Notes: a model not told the origin generated them from the sequence alone. A DNA stretch of 6,640 nt from Thiosulfativibrio sp964601165 (GCA_964601165.1 CAZRMK010000088.1:1-6640), one strand, 5' to 3'. Shown: positions 1 to 6,622, counted from the first letter of the stretch. Numbers and translations are program-made.

Positions 1-50
1 CTTAATATATAAAACATAATAATTTACTTAAGTGTTTCTATGGTAGCTAA

Positions 51-201
51 ATCCTGCAAGTGCTTGCACATATATAGCGCAAGCTCTTGATTCATATAGC
101 AAATTTTAATTCTTCGGGAATATCAATAAGTATTCCACTTGAATTAAAATCGCTCTATAAATCAATATCTTGCACTATATATGCACAATCACTTGCAGGA
201 T
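51..201. repeat. Long imperfect palindrome, MITE-like or long-hairpin element
   Basis: Bases 51-122 pair with 131-201 in reverse complement. The outer 12 bases (ATCCTGCAAGTG at 51-62, CACTTGCAGGAT at 190-201) match perfectly. By hand alignment, about 58 of 72 positions match over the whole arm, with 13 mismatches and one single-base gap. The apex is GGAATA/TATTCC around an 8-base loop at 123-130. Sub-hairpins occur inside the left arm, for example TGCAAG-TG-CTTGCA at 55-68. No transposase is encoded. CTA lies just outside both ends (47-49 and 202-204), which could be a short target duplication or merely an extension of the palindrome. No T-run follows in either direction, so it does not look like a classical intrinsic terminator, although it would fold strongly in the 3' end of the operon transcript. 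The 50 bases to its left (1-50) are AT-rich and hold nothing I can identify. Confidence 0.8.
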
Positions 202-1262
202 CTAGGTGGTAGGTTTTTGGAAAATGGTTTAATCACTTTTAAGGCAGGAAAATATTGCATAAGCTTAATTACGGATTCTTCCAAAAATAGCAATTTAAGG
301 TTAGGCCCTGCATCCATGGTAAAGTAAACGTCAATTCCTGATTTTCTACAGTCCCAAACCTTATGCATAGCTGTAATAGATTCTGGTTGCCAGTACACAA
401 TTGGTGGCCAAGTTGCCATCATGGTGGCGTGCATGGTGAGAGCGTTGTTTTCTGCGGTTTTTCCAAGGGTGTTAAAATCTTTTTGTTCGATAGCTGTTTG
501 AATAGTTTTAAGATCTTTTTCAGCTTTTTGAGGCCAAGCCTGATAAATTTCGCAGGTTTCAACCGTTTTTTGCATGCCTGTGGTTGAGCCAATCAGCTTT
601 TCTTTAAGGTCAATTTCTACTAGACCAATGCAGAGTTCTGACCAGATTTGCGAGAGAGGACTAGCAAAGCTATCAAAGCCATTTTCATCTTGTCCTTTTT
701 GCCAAATGACAAAGCCATCATAAATTGAACGTGAAGCACTGCCACTGCCTAACCTTGCAAGTAGCGATAGCTGTTGTTTGGGTAGACTCCATTGAAACAA
801 GTCATTCAATGCCAGCACTAAAGCAGCATAACCAGATGCCGAAGAGGCAAGCCCAGCTGCGGTGGGAACGGTGTTGAATGTTTTTACTTGAAAATAACCT
901 TTCTCAGTTGGACGAAAATAATCTAAAAAATGACAGAGACGCTTAGAAAATGTTTCGGTAGTATTTAATAGTTTATGGTTTAAATAAATTTGATCCTTGT
1001 GTTGGTGCTGTTTAATTCGTTGGTGTTGTTTAATTTGTTGTTCAGTTTGATGCTCGATTTTAATCCACTGTAGTTCTGTTTCAGTTCCTAAGTCTGGTAG
1101 GCTGATAGATAGGCTGCTATTGGTGGGTAAATTAAGCTCAGTTTGGCGTTTTCCCCAATATTTGCTCAAGGCAATATTAACATCTGCTTTGCCTTTGCCT
1201 ATTTGTTGGGGAGAGGTATGGGGAATGATTTGATTGACAAAATTCTGTGCAGTTATAGACAT
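189..1262 (-). CDS. mvaD: Diphosphomevalonate decarboxylase
   Basis: Catalyses the ATP-dependent decarboxylation of mevalonate 5-diphosphate to isopentenyl diphosphate in the cytoplasm. The 357-residue product has the family hallmarks in order: the NIALSKYWGKR segment at 29-39 followed by LPTNSSLS (45-52), the ATP-binding loop TAAGLASSASGYAAL at 134-148, GSGSASRSIYDGFVIW at 172-187, the STTGMQKTVET stretch at 226-236, ENNALTMHATMMA at 271-283, and YFTMDAGPN at 313-321. The last contains the conserved Asp (D317) of true diphosphomevalonate decarboxylases. Length is slightly above the usual 320-340, partly because of a Gln/His/Lys-rich insert at about 71-92. The ATG at 1260-1262 overlaps the preceding gene by 10 bases, so it is probably translationally coupled as the last gene of the operon. 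The stop codon and final residues SCK lie inside the terminal arm of the palindromic element. Retention of the catalytic Asp argues against phosphomevalonate decarboxylase or mevalonate 3-kinase variants. Confidence 0.93.
   Translation of the reverse strand: MSITAQNFVNQIIPHTSPQQIGKGKADVNIALSKYWGKRQTELNLPTNSSLSISLPDLGTETELQWIKIEHQTEQQIKQHQRIKQHQHKDQIYLNHKLLNTTETFSKRLCHFLDYFRPTEKGYFQVKTFNTVPTAAGLASSASGYAALVLALNDLFQWSLPKQQLSLLARLGSGSASRSIYDGFVIWQKGQDENGFDSFASPLSQIWSELCIGLVEIDLKEKLIGSTTGMQKTVETCEIYQAWPQKAEKDLKTIQTAIEQKDFNTLGKTAENNALTMHATMMATWPPIVYWQPESITAMHKVWDCRKSGIDVYFTMDAGPNLKLLFLEESVIKLMQYFPALKVIKPFSKNLPPRSCK
1001..1036. repeat. 18-bp tandem duplication inside mvaD
   Basis: Two adjacent 18-base units, 1001-1018 and 1019-1036, differ at two positions. 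On the coding strand they give IKQHQR and IKQHQH within the Gln/His-rich stretch of the decarboxylase (about residues 77-88). The repeat keeps the reading frame. It lies between the N-terminal SISLPDLG segment and the next conserved block, a place where length variation is likely to be tolerated. Confidence 0.75.
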
Positions 1263-2200
1263 TTTACCAAGAGACCTTGTTGAGTAATTTCAAGATTTAA
1301 AACCTCAAATTCGCCATTAAATGCTTCATCTGATTCTGAGGAGGGGTGATTAGTTTGTTTAAAATTAAGAACGCAGTCACCTAATCCTGAACCTGATATT
1401 TTGCTGGCACAAACCCCTTTAAGTTGGCGGCTTTGATAAATAATTTTCGCAAGAGTTGCATCATTTACCCCTAAAGCATCCATTAGCCCTTGGTAAGTGT
1501 TAGCAAGAGTATAAAAACTGCTAAGATCATGTTGTTGCAGAGCCTCAAAAGCGGCTTGAGTGGTTTGCCCCATTAATTGATATAAACTGTTTAATAGAAC
1601 CGGCTGTGTTTGCCATTTCTTATGTACAAATTTAAGAACATCAGCGGTTGGAGTTTTGTAACCACTATAAATGAGTTGTAGGTTCAGGGAAACATTAATG
1701 TTTTGAAAACTAGGTGTCTGGGGGTTAAATAAAATAACTCCGCCATGTAAGCTGGTCGCAAGATCTGTTCCAGAGCCTCTGCCTTGTAATTTTTGAATGA
1801 TTTTAAGGCCTATAGTAAACTGTTCATTTAAGCTAGAGTTTTTTTGGCAAATAGCGTCTAATCCACCAATCATTGCCGCTAATAAAGCGGCAGAACTTCC
1901 TAACCCTAGGGTAGACTTAAATTCAGAAATAATACGAATATTAAGTCCATGAAGGCAATCAAGTTGATAATGTTTTAAGCATGCCATTACCCAGCTAAGT
2001 TTAGGGTTTTGAGAAAGCTCATTAAGGTTGGTTTGATGTGTTCCTAATGTAGATTCAATGTGAATCTTCGTATCAGAACGGGCCTCCCAATAAACAGTTA
2101 AACGTTGGTTAACGGCACAGGCTATTGCTAAATGGCCATGTACCACGCTGTGTTCTCCCATTATCATTAAATTAGCGGGGGCGCTAGAAATCCACTTCAC
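1253..2200 (-). CDS. Phosphomevalonate kinase-like GHMP kinase
   Basis: Predicted to phosphorylate mevalonate 5-phosphate to the 5-diphosphate, the step between its two neighbours. The 315-residue product has the three GHMP kinase motifs: APANLMIMGEHSVVHG (7-22), the ATP loop STLGLGSSAALLAA (96-109) and KISGSGLGDCVL (267-278). The segment LQGRGSGTDLATSLHGG (138-154) resembles phosphomevalonate kinases (Q-G-x-GSGxD-x-A) more than mevalonate kinases. The Glu expected 11 residues before the catalytic Asp (D146) in mevalonate kinase is Ile here. The GDC in motif 3 also recalls phosphomevalonate kinases. The start is GTG at 2198-2200, supported by AAGGAG six bases upstream. It overlaps the previous gene by 17 bases. 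The pathway needs exactly this activity and no other gene here supplies it. A second mevalonate kinase is the main alternative, and the order of the two kinase assignments is inferred from motifs. Confidence 0.72.
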   Translation of the reverse strand: MKWISSAPANLMIMGEHSVVHGHLAIACAVNQRLTVYWEARSDTKIHIESTLGTHQTNLNELSQNPKLSWVMACLKHYQLDCLHGLNIRIISEFKSTLGLGSSAALLAAMIGGLDAICQKNSSLNEQFTIGLKIIQKLQGRGSGTDLATSLHGGVILFNPQTPSFQNINVSLNLQLIYSGYKTPTADVLKFVHKKWQTQPVLLNSLYQLMGQTTQAAFEALQQHDLSSFYTLANTYQGLMDALGVNDATLAKIIYQSRQLKGVCASKISGSGLGDCVLNFKQTNHPSSESDEAFNGEFEVLNLEITQQGLLVKCL

Positions 2201-3215
2201 AGCTAGCTCCTTGTTTTTGAAACTCTAGAGGGAAAGCTTCATAGCCATAATCATCACAAAGTTTTTTTGGAACATTGGGGCTAACACATAAAACTATTCC
2301 CGCAGCATCACCTGAAACAGAACCTGCACCGCAAATTTTTGCCGCCGTCTTGTCAGATAGTTGAAGTGCCTGAATAAAGTGACTTACTTTTTTAGGAACA
2401 ACGCCAATTTTTTCTAATAGTTTTTGATTGGATCGAATGGCGGAACGAAGTTTACTGGAGTTTTCTTGTTTCCAAGCCGACTCCATCTTTAGAGTTGTGG
2501 TTGCAAATTTTGACCAAATAGGATGTTGCTGTCCAAATGATTCTGCCACCTTAGCAACGCTTTTACCTGTAGAGCTTTGAGGAATACCCGTGTCAATTAG
2601 CCAAGCTTGAAAATAATGAGTTTTTAGTTTGATAGTTTTTTCATGGGCTTGATAGTGTAGCAATCCACCTAATAAAATAGTGGTAGGATCTGTGCCACTA
2701 GATTTTCCATGTTGGCGTGCTTCAATAGATTGGGCTAGAGAGAGTATATGGTCTTGATAGTCAATAAAATTGTGAGCTTTGTATAAACCGCTGAGCAAAC
2801 TTACAATAACCGCGGCAGAGCTTCCTAGTCCACGACTTGGTAGGTGGTGAGATTTGAATTTGATTGACCAATGGCCTTGTTTAAGACCTATGGTTTGATG
2901 GAAGTGTTGTAAGGTCACTAAAATTAAATCAACAGGATGTTGTAGAACGGTTTGGATCGCGTTTATGTTTTGCAAATAAAGTTGAAAACGAGTTTCAATA
3001 TTAAGGGCTAACTTTCTCCATGTTTTAAAAGGAAAAGCATGTTTCTGGTGGTAGTCAACAAGTTCTATTTCAACAAATCCTAGATTATTTTCAGTAAATA
3101 TAATCTCGCACTCTGTTGGTAAATTAACCGCCATGCTAAGACATGGTGCACCATAAATAACCGAGTGTTCTCCCGATAGGATGATTTTGGCAGGAGCTTG
3201 GCAAGTAATCTTCAC
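2184..3215 (-). CDS. mvk: Mevalonate kinase
   Basis: ATP-dependent phosphorylation of mevalonate to mevalonate 5-phosphate, cytoplasmic. The 343-residue GHMP kinase shows motif 1 APAKIILSGEHSVIYGAP (7-24), the ATP-binding loop LPSRGLGSSAAVIVSLLSG (125-143) and motif 3 KICGAGSVSGDAAGIVL (293-309). Glu165 and Asp176 in IEARQHGKSSGTD are 11 residues apart, as are the Mg ligand and catalytic Asp of characterised mevalonate kinases (E193 and D204 in the human enzyme). LIDTGIPQSSTGKSVAKV (206-223) matches the mid-domain substrate region of the family. The start is GTG at 3213-3215, 15 bases after the HMG-CoA synthase stop, with a weak GGA about 8 bases upstream. Starting here places motif 1 at the N-terminus, as is usual. 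The gene overlaps the next kinase by 17 bases. It clearly belongs to the family. The choice of mevalonate over phosphomevalonate as substrate is motif-based. Confidence 0.8.
   Translation of the reverse strand: MKITCQAPAKIILSGEHSVIYGAPCLSMAVNLPTECEIIFTENNLGFVEIELVDYHQKHAFPFKTWRKLALNIETRFQLYLQNINAIQTVLQHPVDLILVTLQHFHQTIGLKQGHWSIKFKSHHLPSRGLGSSAAVIVSLLSGLYKAHNFIDYQDHILSLAQSIEARQHGKSSGTDPTTILLGGLLHYQAHEKTIKLKTHYFQAWLIDTGIPQSSTGKSVAKVAESFGQQHPIWSKFATTTLKMESAWKQENSSKLRSAIRSNQKLLEKIGVVPKKVSHFIQALQLSDKTAAKICGAGSVSGDAAGIVLCVSPNVPKKLCDDYGYEAFPLEFQKQGASCEVDF
2207..2212 (-). promoter_or_regulatory. Shine-Dalgarno of the second kinase gene
   Basis: AAGGAG on the minus strand, six bases before the GTG at 2198-2200, inside the 3' end of the mevalonate kinase gene. 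It is the clearest ribosome binding site in the window. It decides the GTG start of the downstream kinase despite the 17-base overlap. Confidence 0.75.
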
Positions 3216-3230
3216 AATAAAGATCCAAAA

Positions 3231-4394
3231 TTACTGAAATTGGTAAATACGCTTGTTATCTTTTATTTCACTAAAGCGAAAAGATCCAAGGTTATGTTTG
3301 GGTAGCATGAGGTTATCAACAGCAGTTGAGGTGCCGTGATAAAATTGTAAATATTCTGCGTATGATAGAGTTTTTCGGTTATTTAATTGTGTTAGGTGCG
3401 AGTTTGTCATTAAAGTTTGTTGGTATTCTGTTTGAACGATACCAGTAAAAAATTCAGCAACACAACCAGAGCCATAGCTGAAAAAACTAACCCGTTTGCC
3501 GGTTAAGTCTTGTGTAGAATGGTCTAATAATGAGCAAAAACTGATGAATAAAGAAGCAGTATAACTGTTGCCGATTACTCGATTATAAACTTGTCCTGCA
3601 TGAATTTGTTGCTTAATTTGAGTTTTTGAGAGTTTTGAAAGAGTTTTTCTAGCTAGAGTTTTGTGGGCTTTTTCTGCCATTTTAGTAAAGGGGATGTGGT
3701 AGCAAAAGTAATCAATACTATCGAAAGTTCGTCCAGTTTCTTCGGTAAAATGTTGCCAAGACTCTTTCAAACTGTTGAGGTAAACCATGGTAGAGTATTT
3801 ACCGTCTACTAAGGCGGTGCTTCGATGATTAGGCCGCCAAAAGTCCATTACATCGTCGGTATAATATCCTGAACCGAATTCTAACTCTAAAATTCTAGGG
3901 TGTTTTTTAACTAGCATCGCTACCGCACCACAGCCTTGTGTCGGCTCTCCAGAAGAGTCAATGTCATATTTTGCGATATCTGCGGCAATCACTAAAATTA
4001 TTTCTTTTGGATTTGCTCTTACCATCGTACCCGCTATTTGTAATGCGGCCGCACCTGCATAACAGGCTTGTTTAAACTCCATGACTCGGCAGCGTTTAGG
4101 AAGCTTCAGGAGTCCATGTAAAAAGGCGGCAGAAGATTTAGAGTGATCTATTCCCGTTTCAGTTGCAAATAAAACCGCGGTAATTTTGTTGACATCTATT
4201 TGATCTAAAATAGGTTTAGCCGCCTTGGCTGCTAGCGTAATAATATCTTCATCAGGTGGTGCAATGGACATTTTATCTTGGCCAATACCAAGAGTGAATT
4301 TTTCAATATCTATGTTTTTCTCTTGGGAAAAGGTATCTAACCCCAAGAAGTAATCTGAAGTTGAAAAATGAATTAAATCAATGCCTACAGCCAT
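3231..4394 (-). CDS. mvaS: Hydroxymethylglutaryl-CoA synthase
   Basis: Condenses acetyl-CoA with acetoacetyl-CoA to HMG-CoA, the first committed carbon-carbon bond of the pathway. The 387-residue protein has the bacterial length. The catalytic triad sits at the same numbers as in the Enterococcus enzyme: Glu79 in ATETGIDHSKSS, the nucleophile Cys111 in EFKQACYAGAAAL, and His233 in CYHIPFTKMAEKAH. GNSYTASLF (275-283) and SYGSG (306-310) are the conserved C-terminal thiolase-fold signatures. The ATG at 4392-4394 begins MAVGIDLIHF, the typical N-terminus, and AAGGA lies about 12 bases upstream. The gene is 27 bases after the isomerase gene and 15 bases before mevalonate kinase. Nothing suggests a ketoacyl-ACP synthase III or polyketide-type synthase instead. 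Confidence 0.95.
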   Translation of the reverse strand: MAVGIDLIHFSTSDYFLGLDTFSQEKNIDIEKFTLGIGQDKMSIAPPDEDIITLAAKAAKPILDQIDVNKITAVLFATETGIDHSKSSAAFLHGLLKLPKRCRVMEFKQACYAGAAALQIAGTMVRANPKEIILVIAADIAKYDIDSSGEPTQGCGAVAMLVKKHPRILELEFGSGYYTDDVMDFWRPNHRSTALVDGKYSTMVYLNSLKESWQHFTEETGRTFDSIDYFCYHIPFTKMAEKAHKTLARKTLSKLSKTQIKQQIHAGQVYNRVIGNSYTASLFISFCSLLDHSTQDLTGKRVSFFSYGSGCVAEFFTGIVQTEYQQTLMTNSHLTQLNNRKTLSYAEYLQFYHGTSTAVDNLMLPKHNLGSFRFSEIKDNKRIYQFQ

Positions 4395-4421
4395 TTAGTC
4401 AGAGGTTCCTTAAAGAAATCA

Positions 4422-5456
4422 TTAATTTTTTGTCTGCTCTGCGAGCAAGGTTTGATTTAAAAATAAGTCGTCAAAAGTTGGTGCACCAAGTAAAAATTGA
4501 GCGGTTTTGAAAGTTTGCTCAAAAAAGTCTATTTTATCAATCACCGTTTGAGTAGAAAGCATGGCAGGCTCTAAAAAGGGAGCGGCTATGCCAGATAAAC
4601 GACCGCCCATTATAACAGACTTAACCATGTCTATTCCATTGCGAATACCACCACTGGCAATAAACATGGCTTTGTCTTGGAAAGGAAGGGCTGTGTTTAG
4701 AGCTTCAGGAGTAGTTAGCCCCCAGTCTTGAAATAAAAACCCCTGTTGGTTTTTGGCACGGTGTGCTTCAATTCGGCTCCAAGAAGTACCGCCTCTGCCT
4801 GCAAGGTCAAACCATTTTATTCCTGCATTAATCCCTATTTCAATGTCTTTTGCAGATAAGCCGCAACCCACCTCTTTTAATATAATAGGCGTGTCTAGTT
4901 GTGTCGCGAGTTGTTCTATTTTTTTGGCTAAATTAGCAAAGTTGGTATCACCTTCGGGTTGAATCACCTCTTGCAAGGGGTTTAGGTGGAGATACAATGC
5001 ATCAGCCTCTAAAATATCAATGGTTTTACGGATTTCATTTAAGCCAAAGCCATAGTTAAGCTGAACAGCACCAATATTGGCAATAAGTGGAATGTTAGGG
5101 GCATATTGACGGAGATTAAAGCTTTTTTCTGCTTGTTTATCGAGAATCATCGCCCTTTGAGAGCCTACTGCTAAGGCAACCTTGCTTGCCTCGGCAGCTT
5201 CAGCTAGGTGGCGATTAATTTGAGCAAGGTTATGAGAGGCTCCTCCCGTCATAGACGAGATAAGAAGAGGAAAGTTAAGGGGCTTGTTTAAGAATTCAGT
5301 ACGAGTATCTATTTGAGAATAATTTATTTCAGGTAAGCCTCGATGGGCGAGTTGTATAGTTTCAAACCCAGAACATTGGCGATCAATTTTACTATCTTGT
5401 AATATAAGATCAATATGATCTTGCTTGCGTTGCGTGATATTAAGGTCTGATGACAT
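4422..5456 (-). CDS. fni: Type 2 isopentenyl-diphosphate delta-isomerase
   Basis: Interconverts IPP and DMAPP, the final step, using reduced FMN and Mg. Counting from the ATG at 5454-5456 the protein is 344 residues with the type 2 signatures: the substrate-binding RKQDHI (10-15), SSMTGGASHN (67-76), AVGSQRAM (96-103), HLNPLQE with the His157/Gln162/Glu163 active-site group (157-163), KEVGCGLS (194-201), GRGGTSW (220-226) and the flavin phosphate loop SGGIRNG (268-274). An in-frame TTG at 5484-5486 would add ten residues and overlap HMG-CoA reductase by 14 bases. I prefer the ATG because known family members begin shortly before the RKxDHI motif. Neither start has a strong ribosome binding site, so coupling to the upstream stop is likely. 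Type 2 isomerases commonly sit in bacterial mevalonate clusters, and type 1 enzymes have an unrelated fold. Confidence 0.93.
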   Translation of the reverse strand: MSSDLNITQRKQDHIDLILQDSKIDRQCSGFETIQLAHRGLPEINYSQIDTRTEFLNKPLNFPLLISSMTGGASHNLAQINRHLAEAAEASKVALAVGSQRAMILDKQAEKSFNLRQYAPNIPLIANIGAVQLNYGFGLNEIRKTIDILEADALYLHLNPLQEVIQPEGDTNFANLAKKIEQLATQLDTPIILKEVGCGLSAKDIEIGINAGIKWFDLAGRGGTSWSRIEAHRAKNQQGFLFQDWGLTTPEALNTALPFQDKAMFIASGGIRNGIDMVKSVIMGGRLSGIAAPFLEPAMLSTQTVIDKIDFFEQTFKTAQFLLGAPTFDDLFLNQTLLAEQTKN

Positions 5457-5472
5457 TATGCAAAGGGTCTCA

Positions 5473-6516
5473 TTATGTTCGTTCAAGCCTAATATGTGCT
5501 TGCATCAATTCACCGGGGTTAGTTTGTGCGGCAAGCAAAGACAGCTCGCCACATAACGCAGCAGCTCCCGCAATGCAAGCTAAACGGCGGGCATTGGTGC
5601 CAGGTTCAACATCAGTTTGAGTGCAACCGATTTGTTTTAGATTATCTAACACAAAATCAAGGTTTTTACCATTGCCGACAGTGCCAACAATCAAGTTAGG
5701 TAGAGTGGTAGAAAAGTATAAATCACCGTCAGGAGTCGTTTCGACATGATTAATTGCTTGAGAGCCTTCTACAATGTTGGCGGCATCTTGACCTGTAGCT
5801 AAGTAAAATGCCAGTAGCATGTTAGCGACATGGGCATTAGCAGTGCGTAAACCTCCAGAAATAATGCTGCCAATTAAGTCTTTTTTAATGTGTAAATCAA
5901 CAATAGCTTCTGGGGAGGTTTTTAAAAAGCGTGCACATAATTTACGTGAAAGAGTAGTTTCACAAACCACATTCTTCCCTCGACCTAAGATGCCATTAAC
6001 GGCAGATACTTTTTTATCTGTACAGTAATTTCCTGAAATAGAAACGTAGTTTAAATCAGGGTATTCACTTAATAGCCAAGGAATAATATTATCAGCGGCA
6101 TTAGTTACCATGTTATGCCCTGAAGCATCCCCCGTTTTAAATTCTAATCGTAAGTAAATAAGGTTACCCATTACCTGAAAATTAGTATTAAGTAATTGTG
6201 CAAAGCGACTAGATTTTGCAACTATGTTTTGCAGGTCTGCATGACGAGACTGAATGCTTTTTAAATGATCTCGTGCGATACCTGCATGAGGAGCCTCTAG
6301 TAAAATAGAGCGCGTCATACGCTCATCCATTACTGTTACTCTAATACCCCCTGCATGACTAGTTACCCGTGCACCACGAGCGACAGAAGGCCAGAGCGGG
6401 GTTTCATAAGTAGCTAACGGGATCATTAAATCATCTGCTTCGACATCACCGATTAACTTAAATGGACCTACAGATTGCATGGGGATGTTGGCAAATATTT
6501 TGGGAGAGTTTGTCAT
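5473..6516 (-). CDS. mvaA: HMG-CoA reductase, soluble class I-like
   Basis: Reduces HMG-CoA to mevalonate and is usually the flux-controlling step. At 347 residues it is a bare catalytic domain with no transmembrane region. Active-site residues are visible: Glu38 in PLATYETPLWPS, the lysine pair 168-169 in SGNYCTDKK, Asp244 in GQDAANIVEGS, and a C-terminal His341 in LMQAHIRLERT. These correspond to E559, K691, D767 and H866 of the human enzyme. The cofactor segment reads DASGHNM (130-136) where class I usually has DAMGMNM, and GTVGNGK (278-284) where it has GTVGGGT. GRGKNVVCE (178-186) is also class I style. The ATG at 6514-6516 is the first usable start after an in-frame TAA at 6531-6533, but it has no Shine-Dalgarno. 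It is the first gene of the operon. The protein ends right after the catalytic His region and lacks the AMPK-type serine. Confidence 0.94.
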   Translation of the reverse strand: MTNSPKIFANIPMQSVGPFKLIGDVEADDLMIPLATYETPLWPSVARGARVTSHAGGIRVTVMDERMTRSILLEAPHAGIARDHLKSIQSRHADLQNIVAKSSRFAQLLNTNFQVMGNLIYLRLEFKTGDASGHNMVTNAADNIIPWLLSEYPDLNYVSISGNYCTDKKVSAVNGILGRGKNVVCETTLSRKLCARFLKTSPEAIVDLHIKKDLIGSIISGGLRTANAHVANMLLAFYLATGQDAANIVEGSQAINHVETTPDGDLYFSTTLPNLIVGTVGNGKNLDFVLDNLKQIGCTQTDVEPGTNARRLACIAGAAALCGELSLLAAQTNPGELMQAHIRLERT

Positions 6517-6523
6517 GAAGGTT

Positions 6524-6529
6524 ATTATA
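6524..6529 (-). promoter_or_regulatory. Candidate -10 box of the mevalonate operon
   Basis: A perfect TATAAT on the minus strand, seven bases before the HMG-CoA reductase ATG. A near-match TATAAG lies just upstream (6531-6536). No convincing -35 is present at 16-18 bases; the best is TTCAAG (6545-6550), three of six matches at a spacing of 15. The region above is AT-rich. If used, transcription would begin at or within a few bases of the ATG. Confidence 0.4.
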
Positions 6530-6611
6530 TCTTATATCCTAAATCTTGAATTGGAACTTTGGATTAGGGGTTTAGTCTAGATTTTAAATAAAAAACCCAA
6601 AAACATGCAAA

Positions 6612-6622
6612 AAGAGCTTGCG
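6612..6622 (-). repeat. Inverted copy of an 11-bp motif from the left-flank palindrome
   Basis: CGCAAGCTCTT read on the minus strand here is identical to bases 78-88 on the plus strand, inside the left arm of the palindromic element. The match does not extend on either side within the window. It could be chance, a shared binding or processing site, or the edge of a related element that continues past the window. Confidence 0.4.

Noticed and set aside
51..201. Palindrome as an ordinary rho-independent terminator
   Set aside because: The stem is about 70 bases long, mostly AT, and is not followed by a T-run on the operon strand.
363..587. Plus-strand open frame of 74 codons
   Set aside because: It is antisense to a well-conserved part of the decarboxylase gene, has no recognisable domain, and its composition fits a shadow frame.
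189..1262. Phosphomevalonate decarboxylase or mevalonate 3-kinase instead of the diphosphate enzyme
   Set aside because: The conserved Asp in YFTMDAGPN and the full KYWGKR and GSGSASRS motifs are retained, and a separate phosphomevalonate kinase candidate is encoded next door.
4753..4962. Plus-strand open frame of 69 codons
   Set aside because: It lies wholly antisense to the conserved isomerase core, including the GRGGTSW and KEVG motifs, and resembles no protein I know.
5819..6028. Plus-strand open frame of 69 codons
   Set aside because: It is antisense to the reductase active-site region, with no domain and no sign of an independent gene.
6568..6598. GGGTTT/AAACCC inverted pair as a terminator of a neighbouring gene
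   Set aside because: The stem is six weak pairs around a 19-base loop, with no T-run directly after it in either direction.
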